From positions 3,856,405 through 3,920,404 of the forward strand of contig NC_092225.1 of the NCBI RefSeq assembly GCF_036320965.1: a stretch of 64,000 nucleotides of DNA, read 5' to 3'. Origin of the DNA: Panulirus ornatus. Taxonomy: Eukaryota; Arthropoda; Malacostraca; Decapoda; Palinuridae. The position numbers were made by a program, and so were the translations under genes. The notes beneath the pieces are model-generated. The model searched no databases. It had not been told where the DNA came from and worked only from the letters and a program-made list of their open reading frames with translations. Below, in pieces: positions 16,067 through 39,795 of the stretch (the first letter of the stretch is position 1; each line of letters starts with the position of its first letter).

Positions 16067-19000
16067 ATCCCTGGGGATAAGGGAGAAAGAATACTTCCCA
16101 TGCATTCCTTCCGTGTCGTAGAAGGCGACTAAAGGGAACGGGAGCGGGGAGCCAGAAACCCTCCCCTCCTTGTATCTTAACTTTCCAAAAGGGGAAACAG
16201 AAGGAGTCACGCGGGGAGTTCTCATCCTCCTCAGAGTCTCAGATTGGGGTGTCTAAATGTGTGTGGATGTAACCAAGATGAGAAAAAAGAAGAGATTGTT
16301 AGTATGTTTGAGGAAAGGAACCTGGATGTTTTAGCTCTGAGCGAAATGAAGCTCAAGGGTAAAGGGGAAGAGTGGTTTGGGAATGTTTTGTGAGTAAAGT
16401 CAGGGGTTAGTGAAAGGACAAGAGCAAGGGAAGGAGTAGCACTACTCCTGAAACAGGAGTTGTGGGAGTATATGATAGAGTGTGAGAAAGTAAATTCTAG
16501 ACTGATATGGGTAAAACTGAAAGCTGATGGAGAGAGATGGATGATTATTGGTGCATATGCACCTGGGAATGAGAAGAAAGATCATGAGAGGGAATTGTTT
16601 TTGGAAGCAGCTGAATGAGTGTGTTTTGATGCACAAGACCGGGTTATAGTGATGGATGATTTGAACGCAAAGGTGAGTAATGTGGTAGTTAAGGGAATAA
16701 TTGGTATACATGGGGTGTTCAGTGTTGTAAATGGAAATGGTGAAGAGCTTGTAGGTTTATGTGCTGAAAAAGGACTGGTGATTGGGAATACCTGGTTTAA
16801 AAAGCGAGATATATATAAGTATACGTATGTAGGTTAGAGAGAAGGCCAGAGAGCGTTACTGGATTACGTGTTAATTGATAGGAGCGCGAAAGAGAGACTT
16901 TTGGATGTTAATATGCTGGGAGGTGCAACTGGAGGGATGTTTGATCATTATCTTCTGGAGGCGAAGGTGAAGATTTGTAGGGGTTTCAGAAAAGAAGAGA
17001 GAATGATTGGGTGAAGAGAGTGGTTAGAGTATGTGAGCTTGGGAAGGAGACATGTGTGAGGAAGTACCAGGAGAGAGTGAGTACAGAATGGAAAAAGGTG
17101 AGAACAAAGGAGGTATGGGGAGTGGGAGGGAGGAATGGGATGTATTTAGGGAAGCAGTGATGTTTTGCGCAAAAGATGCCTGTGGCGTGAGAAGCGTGGG
17201 AGGTGGGTTGATAGAAACGGTAGTGAGTGGTGGGATGAAGAAGTAAGATTATTAGTGAAAGAGAAAAGAGAGGCTTTTGGACGATTTTTGCAGGGAAAAA
17301 ATGCAAATGAGTGGGAGATGTATAAAAGAAAGAGGCAGGAAGTCAAGAGAAAGGTGCAAGAGGTGAAAAAGAGGGTAAATGAGAGTTGCGGTGAGAGAGT
17401 ATCATTAAATTTTAGGGAGGATAAAAAGATATTTTGGAAGGAGGTAAATAAAGTGCGTAAGACAACGGAGCAAATGGGAACTTCGGTGAAGGGGGCAAAT
17501 GGGGAGGTGATAGCAAGTAGTGGTGATGTGAGAAGGAGATGGAGTGAGTGTTTTGAAGGTTTGTTGAATGTGTTTGATGATAGAGTAGCAGATTTAGGGT
17601 GTTTTGGTCGAAGTGGTTTGCAAAGTGAGTAGGTCAAGGAAAATGATTTGGTAAACAGAGAAGAGGTAGTAAAAGCTTTGCGGAAATGAAAGCCGGAAAG
17701 GCAGCAGGTTTGGATGGTATTGCAGTGGAATTTATTAACAAAGGGGGTGACTGTATTGTTGACAGGTTGGTAAGGTTATTTAATGTATGTATGATACATG
17801 GTGAGATGCCTGAGGATTGGCGGAATCCTTGCATAGTGCCATTGTACAAAGGCAAAGGGGGTAAAGTGAGTGCTCAAATTACAGAGGTATAAGTTAGTAG
17901 AGTATTCCTGGTAAATTATATGGGAGGGTATTGATTGAGAGGGTGAAGGTATGTACAGAGCATCAGATTGGGGAAGAGCAGTGTGGTTTCAGAAGTGGTA
18001 AAGGATGTGTGGATCAGGTGTTTGCTTTGAAGAATGTATGTGAGAAATACTTAGAAAAGAGAATGGATTTGTATGTAACATTTATGGATCTGGAGAGGGT
18101 ATATGATAGAGTTGATAGAGATGCTGTGTGGAAGGTACTAAGAATATATGGTGTGGGAGGCAAGTTGTTAGAAGCAGTGAAAACTTTTTATGGAGTATGT
18201 CAGGCATATGTACGTTTAGGAAGAGAGGAAAGTGATTCGTTCTCAGTGAATGTAGGTTTACGGCAGGGGTTTCTGATGTCTCCATTGTTGTTTAATTTGT
18301 TTATAAATGGGGTTGTTAGGGAGGTGAATGCAAGAGTTTTGGAAAGAGTGGAAAGTATGCAGTCTGTTGGGGATGAGAGAGCTTGGGAAGTGAGTCAGTT
18401 GTTGTTCGGTGATGATACAGCGCTGGTGGCTGATTCATGTAAGAAACTGCATAAGCTGGTGACTGAGTTTGGTAAAGCGTGTGAAAGAAGAAAGTTAAGA
18501 GTAAATGTGAATAAGAGCAAGGTTATTAGGTACAGTAGGGTTGAGGGTTAAGTGAATTGAGAGGTCAGTTTGAATGGAGAAAAACTGGAGGAAGTAAAGT
18601 GTTTTAGATATCTGGGAGTGGATCTGTCACCGGATGAAACCATGTAAGCGGAAGTGAATCAATGGGTGGGGGAGGGGTCGAAAATCATAAGAGCCTTGAA
18701 GAATGTTTGGAAGTCGAAAACATTATCTCGGAAAGCAAAAATGGCTATGTTTGAAGGAATAGTGGTTCCATCAATGTTGTATGGTTGCGAGGCGTGGGCT
18801 ATGGATAGAGTTGTGCGTAGGAGGGTGGATGTGCTGGAAATGAGATGTTTGAGGACAATATGTGGTGTGAGGTGGTTTGATCGAGTAAGTAATGTAAGGG
18901 TAAAAGAGATGTGTGGAAACAAAAAGAGCGTGGTTGAGAGAGCAGAAGAGGGTGTTTTGAAATGGTTTAGGCACATGAAGAGAATGAATAAGGAAAGATT

Positions 19001-19618
19001 GACCAAGAGGATTTATATGTCGGAGGTGGAGGAATCGAGGAGAAGTGGGAGACCAAACTGGAGGTGGAAAGATGGAGTGAAAAAGATTTTGTGTGATCGG
19101 GGCCTGAACATGCAGGAGGGTGAAAGGCGGGCAAGGAATAGAGTGAATTGGATCGGTATGGTATACCGGGGTCGACTGCTGTCAATGGATTGAATCAGGG
19201 CATGTAAGCGTCTGGGGTAAACCATGGAAAGCTGTGTGGAGCCTGGATGTGGAAAGGGAGCTAAGGTTTCGGTGCATTATTACATGACAGCTAGAGACTG
19301 AGTGTGAACGAATGGGGCCTTTGTTGTCTTTTCCTAGCGCTACCTCGCACATATGAGGGGGCAGAGGTATGTTATTCCATGTGTGGCGAGGTGGCGATGG
19401 GAATGAATAAAGGCAGACAGTATGAATCATATACATGTGTATATATGTATATGTCTGTGTGTGTATATATATATGTGTACATTGAGATGTATAGGTATGT
19501 ATTTTTGTGTGTATGGACGTGTATGTATATACCTGTGTATGGGGGTGGGTTTGGCCATTTTGTTCGTGTGTTTCCTTGCGCTACCTCGCAAACGCGGGAG
19601 ACAGCGACTAAGCAGAAT
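16067..19618 (+). mobile_element. RTE-like LINE, full-length but decayed, long-tail
   Basis: Begins with the conserved 5' module (ATCCCTGGGGATA at 16067, hairpin GTCG/CGAC near 16115) and continues through endonuclease, linker and RT to the long 3' UTR (19194-19618). The 3' end passes into an AAT/AT-rich tail. This is a complete element of about 3.55 kb and defines both ends of the family. Confidence 0.88.
16220..19193 (+). pseudogene. LINE EN-RT polyprotein, broken
   Basis: Endonuclease fragments: LSEMKLKGKGEEWFGN with ETK changed to EMK, the AYAPGNEKK strand, MDDLNAKV in place of GDLNAKV, and GMFDHYLLEAKVKI with SDH changed to FDH. Linker at 17165-17632, RT at 17686-18551 (AYDRVD is now VYDRVD and FADD is FGDD), C-terminal block at 18654-19193. 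Many frameshifts and changed catalytic motifs make it clearly inactive. No ATG remains at the expected start (AGGGGAAAC near 16190). Confidence 0.86.
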
Positions 19619-19619
19619 A

Positions 19620-19632
19620 ATAATAATAATAA

Positions 19633-19663
<31 letters not shown>

Positions 19664-19667
19664 TTTA

Positions 19668-19690
<23 letters not shown>
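19620..19690. repeat. (AAT)n/(AT)n tract
   Basis: AATAATAAT followed by AT and an ACATTT interruption. It links a plus-strand LINE tail to a minus-strand LINE tail, so two LINE 3' ends face each other here. Confidence 0.92.
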
Positions 19691-20713
<1,023 letters not shown>

Positions 20714-20759
20714 ATATATTTAACGTTCTAAAAGAGGAAACAGAAGGTGTCACGCGGGG

Positions 20760-23700
20760 AGTACTCATCCTCCTCGAAGGCTCAGACTGGGGTGTCTAAA
20801 TATGTGTTAATGAAAGCAAGATGAGAAAAAAGGAGAGATAGGTAGTATGTATGAGGAAAGGAACCTGGATGTTTTGGCTCTGAATAAAACGAAGCTCAAG
20901 GGTAAAGGGGAAGAGTGGTTTGGAAATGTCTTGGGGGTAAAGTCAGGGTTGAGTGAGAGGACACGAGAAAGGGAAGGAGTATCACTACTCCTGAAACAGG
21001 AGTGGTGGGAGTATGTTATAGAATGTAACAAAATAAACTCTAGATTGATGTGGGTACAACTGAAAGTCGATGGAGAGAGATGGGTGATTATTGGTGCATA
21101 TGCACCTGGGCATGAGAAGAAAGATCAAGGGTAAAGGGGAAGAGTGGTTTGTAAATGTCTTGGGAGTAAAGTCAGGGTTTAGTGAGAGGGAAGGAGTATC
21201 ACTACTCCTGAAACAGGAGTGGTGGGAGTATGTGATATAGCGTAACAAAGTAAACTCTAGATTGATATGGGTACAACTGAAAGTGGATGGAGAGAGATGG
21301 GTGATTATTGGTTCATATGCACCTGGGCATGAGAAGAAAAATCATGAGAGGCAAATGTTTTGGGAGCAACTGAGTGAGTGTGTTAGTAATTTTGATGCAC
21401 GAGTCCTGGTTACAGTGATGGGTGTTTTCAACGGAAAGGTAAGTAGTGTGGCAGTTGAGGGAATAAATGGTGTACATAGGGTGTTCAGTGTTGTAAGTGG
21501 AAATGGAGAAGAGCTTATAGATTTATGTGCTGAAAAAGGACTAGTGATTGGGAATACCTGGTTTAAAAAGAGAGATATAGATAAGTATACATATGTAAAT
21601 AGGAGAGATGGCTCGAGAGCGTTATTGGATTACGTTTTAATTGATAGGCGCGCAAAAGAAAGACTTTTGGATGTTAATGTGCTTAGAGGTGCAACTGGAG
21701 GGATGTATGATCATTATCTTGTGGAGGCAAAGGTGAAGATTTGTAGAATTTTTCTGAAAAGAAGAAAGAATGTTACGGTGAAGAGAGTGGTGAGAGTAAG
21801 TGAGCTTGGAAAGGAGACTTGTGTGAGGAAGTACCAGGAGAGCCTGAGTACAGAATGGAAAAGGTGAAAACAAAGGAGGTAAGGGGAGTGGGGGAGGATT
21901 GGCATGTATTCAGGGAAGTAGTGAAGGGTTGCGCAAAAGATGCTTGTGGCATAAGAAACGTGGGAGGTGGGCAGATTTGAAAGGGTAGTGGGTGGTGGGA
22001 TGAAGAAGTAAGATTATTAGTGAAAGAGAAGAGAAAGGCATTTGGACGATTTTTTCAGAGAAATAATGCAAATGAGTGGGAGATGTATAAAAGATAAAGG
22101 CAGGAGGTCAAGTGGAAGGTGAAGAGGTGAAAAAGAGGGCAAATTAGCGTTGGGGTGAGAGAGTATCATTGAATTTTAGGGAAAATAAAAAGATGTTTTG
22201 GAAGGAGGTAAAAAAAATGCGTAAGAGAAGGGAAAAATGGGAACTTCAGTGAAAGGGGCTAATGGGCAAGTGATAACAGGTAGCGGAGATGTGAGAAGGA
22301 GATGGAGTGAGTATTTTGAAGGTTTGTTGAATGTGTTTGATGACAGAGTGGCAGATATAGAGTGTTTTGGTCGAGGTGGTGTGCATAGTGAGAGGGTTAG
22401 GGAAAATGATTTTGTAAACAGAGAAGAGGTAGTACAAGATTTGCGGAAGATGAAAGCCGACAAGGCAGCGGGTTTGGATGGTATTGCAGTGAAATTTATT
22501 AAAAAAGAGGGTGAGTGTATTGTTGTCTTGTTGGTAAGGTTATTTAATGTATATATGACTCATGGTGAGGTGCCTGAGGATTGACAGGATGCTTGCATAG
22601 TGCCATTGTACAAAGACAAAGGGGATAAAAGTGAGTGCTCAAATTACAGAGGTATAAGTTTGTTGAGTATTCCTGGTAAATTATATGGGAGGGTATTGAT
22701 TGAGAGGGTGAAGGCACGTATAAAGCATCAGATTGGGGAAGAGCAGTGTGGTTTCAGAAGTGGTAGAGGATGTGTGGATCAGGTGTTTGCTTTGAAGAAT
22801 GTATGAGAGAAATACTTAGAAAAACAAATGGATTTGTACGTAGCATGGATGGATCTGGAGAAGGCATATGATAGAGTTGATAGAGGTTCTCTGGAAGGTA
22901 TTAAGAATATAGGGTGTGGGAGGCAAGTTGTTAAAAGCAGAAAAAAGTTTTTATCAATGTTGTAATTCATGTGTACGTGTAGGAAGAGAGGAAAGTGATT
23001 GGTTCTCAGAGAATGTAAGTTTGAGGCAGGGGTGTGTGGTGTCTACATTGTTGTTTAATTTGTTTATGGACTGTGTTGTTAGGAAGGTGAATGGAAGAGT
23101 TTTGGAAAGAGAGGCAATTATGCAGTGTTGTAATGAGAGATCTTGGGAAGTGAGTCAGTTGTTGTTCGTGATTATATAGCGCTGGTGGCTGATTCGTGTG
23201 ACAAGCTGCAGAAGCTGGTGACTGAGTTTGGTAAAGTTTGCGTAACAAGAAAGGTGAAAGTAAATGTGAATAAGAACAAGGTTATTAGGTACAGCATGGG
23301 TTGAGGGACAAGTTAATTGGAAGGTAAGTTTGAATGGAGAAAAACTGGAGGAAGTGAAGTGTTTTAGATATTTGGGATAGGATTTGGCAGCGGATGGAAC
23401 CATGGAAGCGGAAGTGAATCATAGGGTGGCGGAGGAGGCGAAAGTTCTGGGAGCGTTGAAGAATGTGTGGAAGTCGAGAACACTATCTTGGAAAGCAAAA
23501 ATGGGTATGTTTGAAGTAATGGTGGTTCCAACAATGTTATATGGTTGCGAGGCGTGGGCTATGGATAGAGTTGTGCGGAGGAGGGTGGATGTGCTGGAAA
23601 TGAGATGTTTGAAGACAGTATATGGTGTGAGGTGGTTTGATCGAGTAAGTAATGAAAAGGTAAGGGAGATGTTTGGTAATAAAAAGAGTGTGGTTGAGAG

Positions 23701-23930
23701 AGCAGAAGAGGGTGTTTTGAAATGGTTTGGTCACATGGAGAGAATAAGTGAGGAAATATTGACAATGAGATATATGTGTCAGAGGTGGAGGGAACGAGGA
23801 AAAGTGGTAGACCAAATTGGAGCTGGAAAGATGTAGTGAAAAAGATTTAAAGTGATCCGGGACTGAACATGCAGGAGGGCGAAAGGCTTGCAAGGAATAG
23901 AGTGAATTAGAACGATGTGGTATACCGGGG
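20760..23930 (+). pseudogene. LINE EN-RT polyprotein, broken
   Basis: Pieces: LALNKTKLKGKGEEW (ETK changed to KTK), AYAPGHEKK twice because of the duplication, GVFNGKV in place of GDLNAKV, GMYDHYLVEAKV in place of SDH, linker, [18 protein letters not shown] (22600-22806), SLRQGCVVS (22916-23179), FADD lost at about 23170, and the C-terminal block (23384-23836). Most catalytic positions are altered. Confidence 0.86.
20898..21341 (+). repeat. Tandem duplication inside LINE endonuclease
   Basis: About 220-228 bp repeated once (20898-21125 and 21126-21341), each running from CAAGGGTAAAGGGGAAGAG to GGGCATGAGAAGAAA. The second unit has an internal gap (lost ACACGAGAAAG) and several substitutions, so the duplication is not recent. 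Confidence 0.88.
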
Positions 23931-24396
23931 TCAACATGCTCTCAGTGGATTGAAAAAGTGCATGTAAAGTGTCTGGGGTAAACCATGGAAAGTTCTGTGG
24001 AGCCTTGATGTGGAAAGGGAGCTGTAGTCTCGGTGCATTATTACATGACAGCTATGGACTGAATGTGAACGAATGTGGCCTTTGTTGTCTTTTCCTGGCG
24101 CTACCTCGCGCACGTGAGGGAGGAGTGGGTTGTTATTTCATACGTGGCGGGTTGGTGATTGGAATGAAAAAGGCAGACATAATGAATTATGTACATGTGT
24201 ATATATGTGTATGTCTGTGTATGTATATATATGTATGCGTTGAGATATATAGATATATATATGTGCATGTATGGACGTGAATGTATATACATGTGTATGT
24301 GGGTGGGTTGGGATATTCTTTTGTCCGTATGCTTGGGCTACCTCGCTTATGCGAGAGACAGCGACAAAGCAAAATAAATGAATAGATAAATATATA

Positions 24397-24503
24397 AGGA
24401 ACAGAGAATTGGGCCAGGTGAGGGTATTCCCTCAAAGGCCCAGTCCTCTGTTCTTAACGCTACCTCGCTAATGCGGGAAATGGCGAATAGTTTGAAAGAA
24501 AGA

Positions 24504-24507
<4 letters not shown>
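24397..24507 (+). mobile_element. Non-autonomous RTE-derived element, 5'-truncated
   Basis: Only the 3' 110 bp: GGAACAGAGAATTGGGCC, CAAAGGCCCAGTCCTCTG, the hairpin CTCGC-TAAT-GCGGG and a GAAAGAAAGAAA end before (AT)n. It lies directly behind a LINE 3' tail. Confidence 0.78.
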
Positions 24508-26388
<1,881 letters not shown>

Positions 26389-26391
26389 AGT

Positions 26392-26432
26392 TCCCAAGTG
26401 CACTTTCGTGTAATAATCACATCATCAGGGGA
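26392..26432 (-). ncRNA. Hammerhead ribozyme motif (PLE type)
   Basis: On the minus strand: TCCC (26432-26429), CTGATGA (26428-26422), short stem II, GAAA, stem III with a GC loop, cleavage-site T, then GGGA (26395-26392). The motif lies only about 4 bases from the 5' end of the adjoining non-autonomous element. Confidence 0.72.
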
Positions 26433-26534
26433 GACACAAGAGAGAAATATAACAGTCAGTTGATATACATCGAAGACACGAAGCTAGGACGCCATTTGGT
26501 AAGCATGTGATTGTCCAAAACATACAACGAGCGT

Positions 26535-26748
26535 TCATAAACTTATCATTTTGCAAATCTTATCACCAATAAAGTTATCTAATATGTATTGACCATAACT
26601 AATATTAAGATTATAATTCTTTGTGTATTTAATAATAGAAGATTCAATAATATTTCTCTTGGTAATAGAGTTAGAGTTAACAACTGAGATGGCGTTACTC
26701 CAGTCAATACAATGATCATAGGTTTTAACATGATTAAACAAGGCATTT
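26535..26748 (-). pseudogene. PLE GIY-YIG endonuclease C-terminal piece
   Basis: Minus-strand reading [19 protein letters not shown] through [20 protein letters not shown] to CKMISL and a stop. It matches the C-terminal end of the GIY-YIG region at 27760-27950 and at 63160-62965. It is cut at the inversion junction. Confidence 0.8.
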
Positions 26749-26749
26749 G

Positions 26750-27445
26750 AGTCAAGTTAGCTTTGATGTTTCCTCACTTTTCACTAAAGTTCCAGTTGAC
26801 GTCCTTTTAGAATGTTTATTTGATGTCTTGGATGATATTCATTTACCTGTTTCAAAGTCTAATTTCATTGAACTAATAAAATTGTGTATAAAAGACTGTG
26901 TATTTCAATTTAATGGAGATTATTATACTCAAAAATTTGGTATGGCAATGGGTTACCCTTTTTTATCTGTACTAAGTAATCTTAATATGGAATTTTTTGA
27001 AACAAAATTCCTTAAAGATATCTTACCTTCTAATGCAATTTGGTTTAGGTATGGATATGATGTTCTTTGTGTTTGGCCAACAAATGAAAATTTACAAATA
27101 TTTCTCCCCTTACTTAACAATTTAATACCTTCCATCAAATTTACTGTAGAAAATGAAAATAATTGTATGTTACCATTTTTAGATTGCATGATCCATAGAC
27201 TAGGAAACAAGTTTAAGTTTAGCATGTACAGAAAACCCAGCAATGTATGCTCATATATCCATTATTACTCATCTCAACATGACAGAGTAAAATCATCATC
27301 ATTTCAATCTATGTTCCTTAGGGCATTACGTATCTGCAGTCTAGAGTTTATTGATGATGAGTTTGAAAAGATTAATTCTATTGGACATAAGTTAAAGTAC
27401 CCTAGATCTTTCATTGATAAATCCCTTAAGTTAGCAAAGAAATAA
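26750..27445 (+). pseudogene. PLE reverse transcriptase, active site altered
   Basis: Starts inside the RT at VSFDVSSLFTKVPVDVLL (motif A type), then YTQKFGMAMGYPFLSVLSNL (motif B) and FRYGYDVLCVWP (motif C), then FLDCMIHRLGNKFKFSMYRKPSN and the RALRICSLEFIDDEFEKI thumb-like region. Motif C should read YVDD, as at 63847-63858. Here codons at 27050-27061 give YGYD, so the first catalytic aspartate is lost. It ends at TAA (27443-27445), where a Ser codon is expected, followed by an extra T. Confidence 0.85.
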
Positions 27446-27993
27446 TTTTTATAGAGTTGAGCCCAAACCTCCCATTGACACCAAAAATCTTTTAGTTCTC
27501 CCTTTTAATAATAATTTCACTTTGCTTCCCATGTTGCTTAAATACTTTAATGTAAATGTTGCCTTTAGCAAAAATAATACTATAAAGAATATTTTAATCA
27601 GGAATTCACCAGAAAATTCTCTTGGTTGCATCTATAAAGATCCTTTTAGAAACTGTGATAAATTTTATGTTGGTCAGACTGATAAAGATCTCTCTGTTAG
27701 AGTTAAGCAATATGAATATAGTATAAAAACGAGACAAGAATCAAATGCCTTGTTTAATCATGTTAAAAACTATGATCATTGTATTGACTGGAGTAACGCC
27801 ATCTCAGTTCTTAACTCTAACTCTATTACCATGAGAAATATCATTGAATCTTCTATTATTAAATACACAAAGAATATTAATCTTAATATTAGTGATGGTC
27901 AATACAAATTCGATAACTTTATTGTTGATAAGGTTTGTAAAATGATATTTCTCTTTTGTGCCTCCCCTGATGATGTGATTATTACACGAAAGT
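27446..27993 (+). pseudogene. PLE GIY-YIG endonuclease domain
   Basis: Continues the protein after a frameshift: [39 protein letters not shown], then [24 protein letters not shown] and [23 protein letters not shown]...FYVGQT...R is the GIY-YIG signature of Penelope endonucleases. About 108 bp of 3' UTR is deleted after KMI, so the frame runs straight through the hammerhead ([11 protein letters not shown]). Confidence 0.83.
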
Positions 27994-27994
27994 G
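27963..27994 (+). ncRNA. Hammerhead ribozyme motif, truncated in stem III
   Basis: TCCC (27963-27966), CTGATGA (27967-27973), stem II and GAAA are intact, but after AGTG (27991-27994) the sequence becomes AT-rich. The cleavage site and stem I 3' strand are missing, so it cannot fold fully alone. Confidence 0.65.
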
Positions 27995-34573
<6,579 letters not shown>

Positions 34574-34580
34574 ATATATA

Positions 34581-34672
<92 letters not shown>
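34574..34672. repeat. (AT)n microsatellite
   Basis: AT with one TATTATAT phase shift near 34585. Confidence 0.96.
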
Positions 34673-39433
<4,761 letters not shown>

Positions 39434-39674
39434 AATTGATGAGAACTGCTATTGACGTTTGCGTAAATAAATTATACATTTCCTTTTGCCATAGCCAGAG
39501 GTTGAACCATTATGTGACATTCATTTTTCATTCATTTGAAGCTAGAAGTTTCAGTTTTCTAAATTGTTTCTTACATTTTTCATATGTATATATATGTATG
39601 TGTGTGTGTGTGTATATGTGCGTATGTATGTGTATGTGTGTGTATGTGTATATGTATATATATGTATGTATATT
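39434..39674 (+). repeat. Direct repeat copy 2: LINE upstream flank
   Basis: Second copy of the flank at 38782-39032, about 95% alike by eye with small gaps in T and TG runs. It lies directly upstream of the best LINE. Its last part (TTTTTCATATG plus the TG-rich tract) also recurs inverted at 59295-59390. Confidence 0.87.
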
Positions 39675-39775
39675 ATCCCTGGGAATAGGGGTGAAAGAAT
39701 GCTTCCCACGTATTCCTCGCGTGTCGTAGAAAGCGACTAGAGGGGACGGGAGCGGGGGGCCAGAAATCCTCCCCT
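39675..39775 (+). other. Structured LINE 5' module
   Basis: Conserved in at least six LINE ends and six non-autonomous copies. Two hairpins are visible: GAATAC/GTATTC around a TTCCCAC loop, and GTCG/CGAC around TAGAAAG. A later tract near the end, TCCTCCCCTC, can pair with an upstream G-rich tract in most copies. Self-cleavage is possible but unproven. Confidence 0.6.
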
Positions 39776-39795
39776 CCTTGTATTAACTTTCTAAA

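Larger units (their letters stand above)
20721..24396 (+). mobile_element. RTE-like LINE, nearly full-length, long-tail, decayed
   Basis: Starts in the 5' UTR just after the structured module (AACGTTCTAAAAGAGGAAAC), covers the whole ORF and ends with a long 3' UTR (about 23930-24396). It has an internal tandem duplication in the endonuclease region. Confidence 0.88.
26389..27994 (+). mobile_element. Penelope-like element with inverted terminal segment
   Basis: Two pieces of the same PLE family meet at about 26748/26750. The left piece (26389-26748) is minus strand and holds the end of the GIY-YIG domain, the 3' UTR and a hammerhead. The right piece (26750-27994) is plus strand and holds most of the RT, the GIY-YIG domain and a hammerhead cut short in stem III. 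The element therefore has its 3' end at both termini in inverted orientation. Partial inverted copies are typical of Penelope elements. Confidence 0.83.

Noticed and set aside
20847..24113. Spliced host gene with exons among the LINE pieces
   Set aside because: Every coding block aligns with the same LINE or PLE family in order, and frame breaks coincide with mutations, not splice sites.
26747..27445. Treating the second RT as another LINE subfamily
   Set aside because: Its motifs (SFDVSSLFTKVP, GMAMG, YVDD-type motif C) and the following GIY-YIG domain fit Penelope-like elements and do not align with the FADD-type LINE RT.
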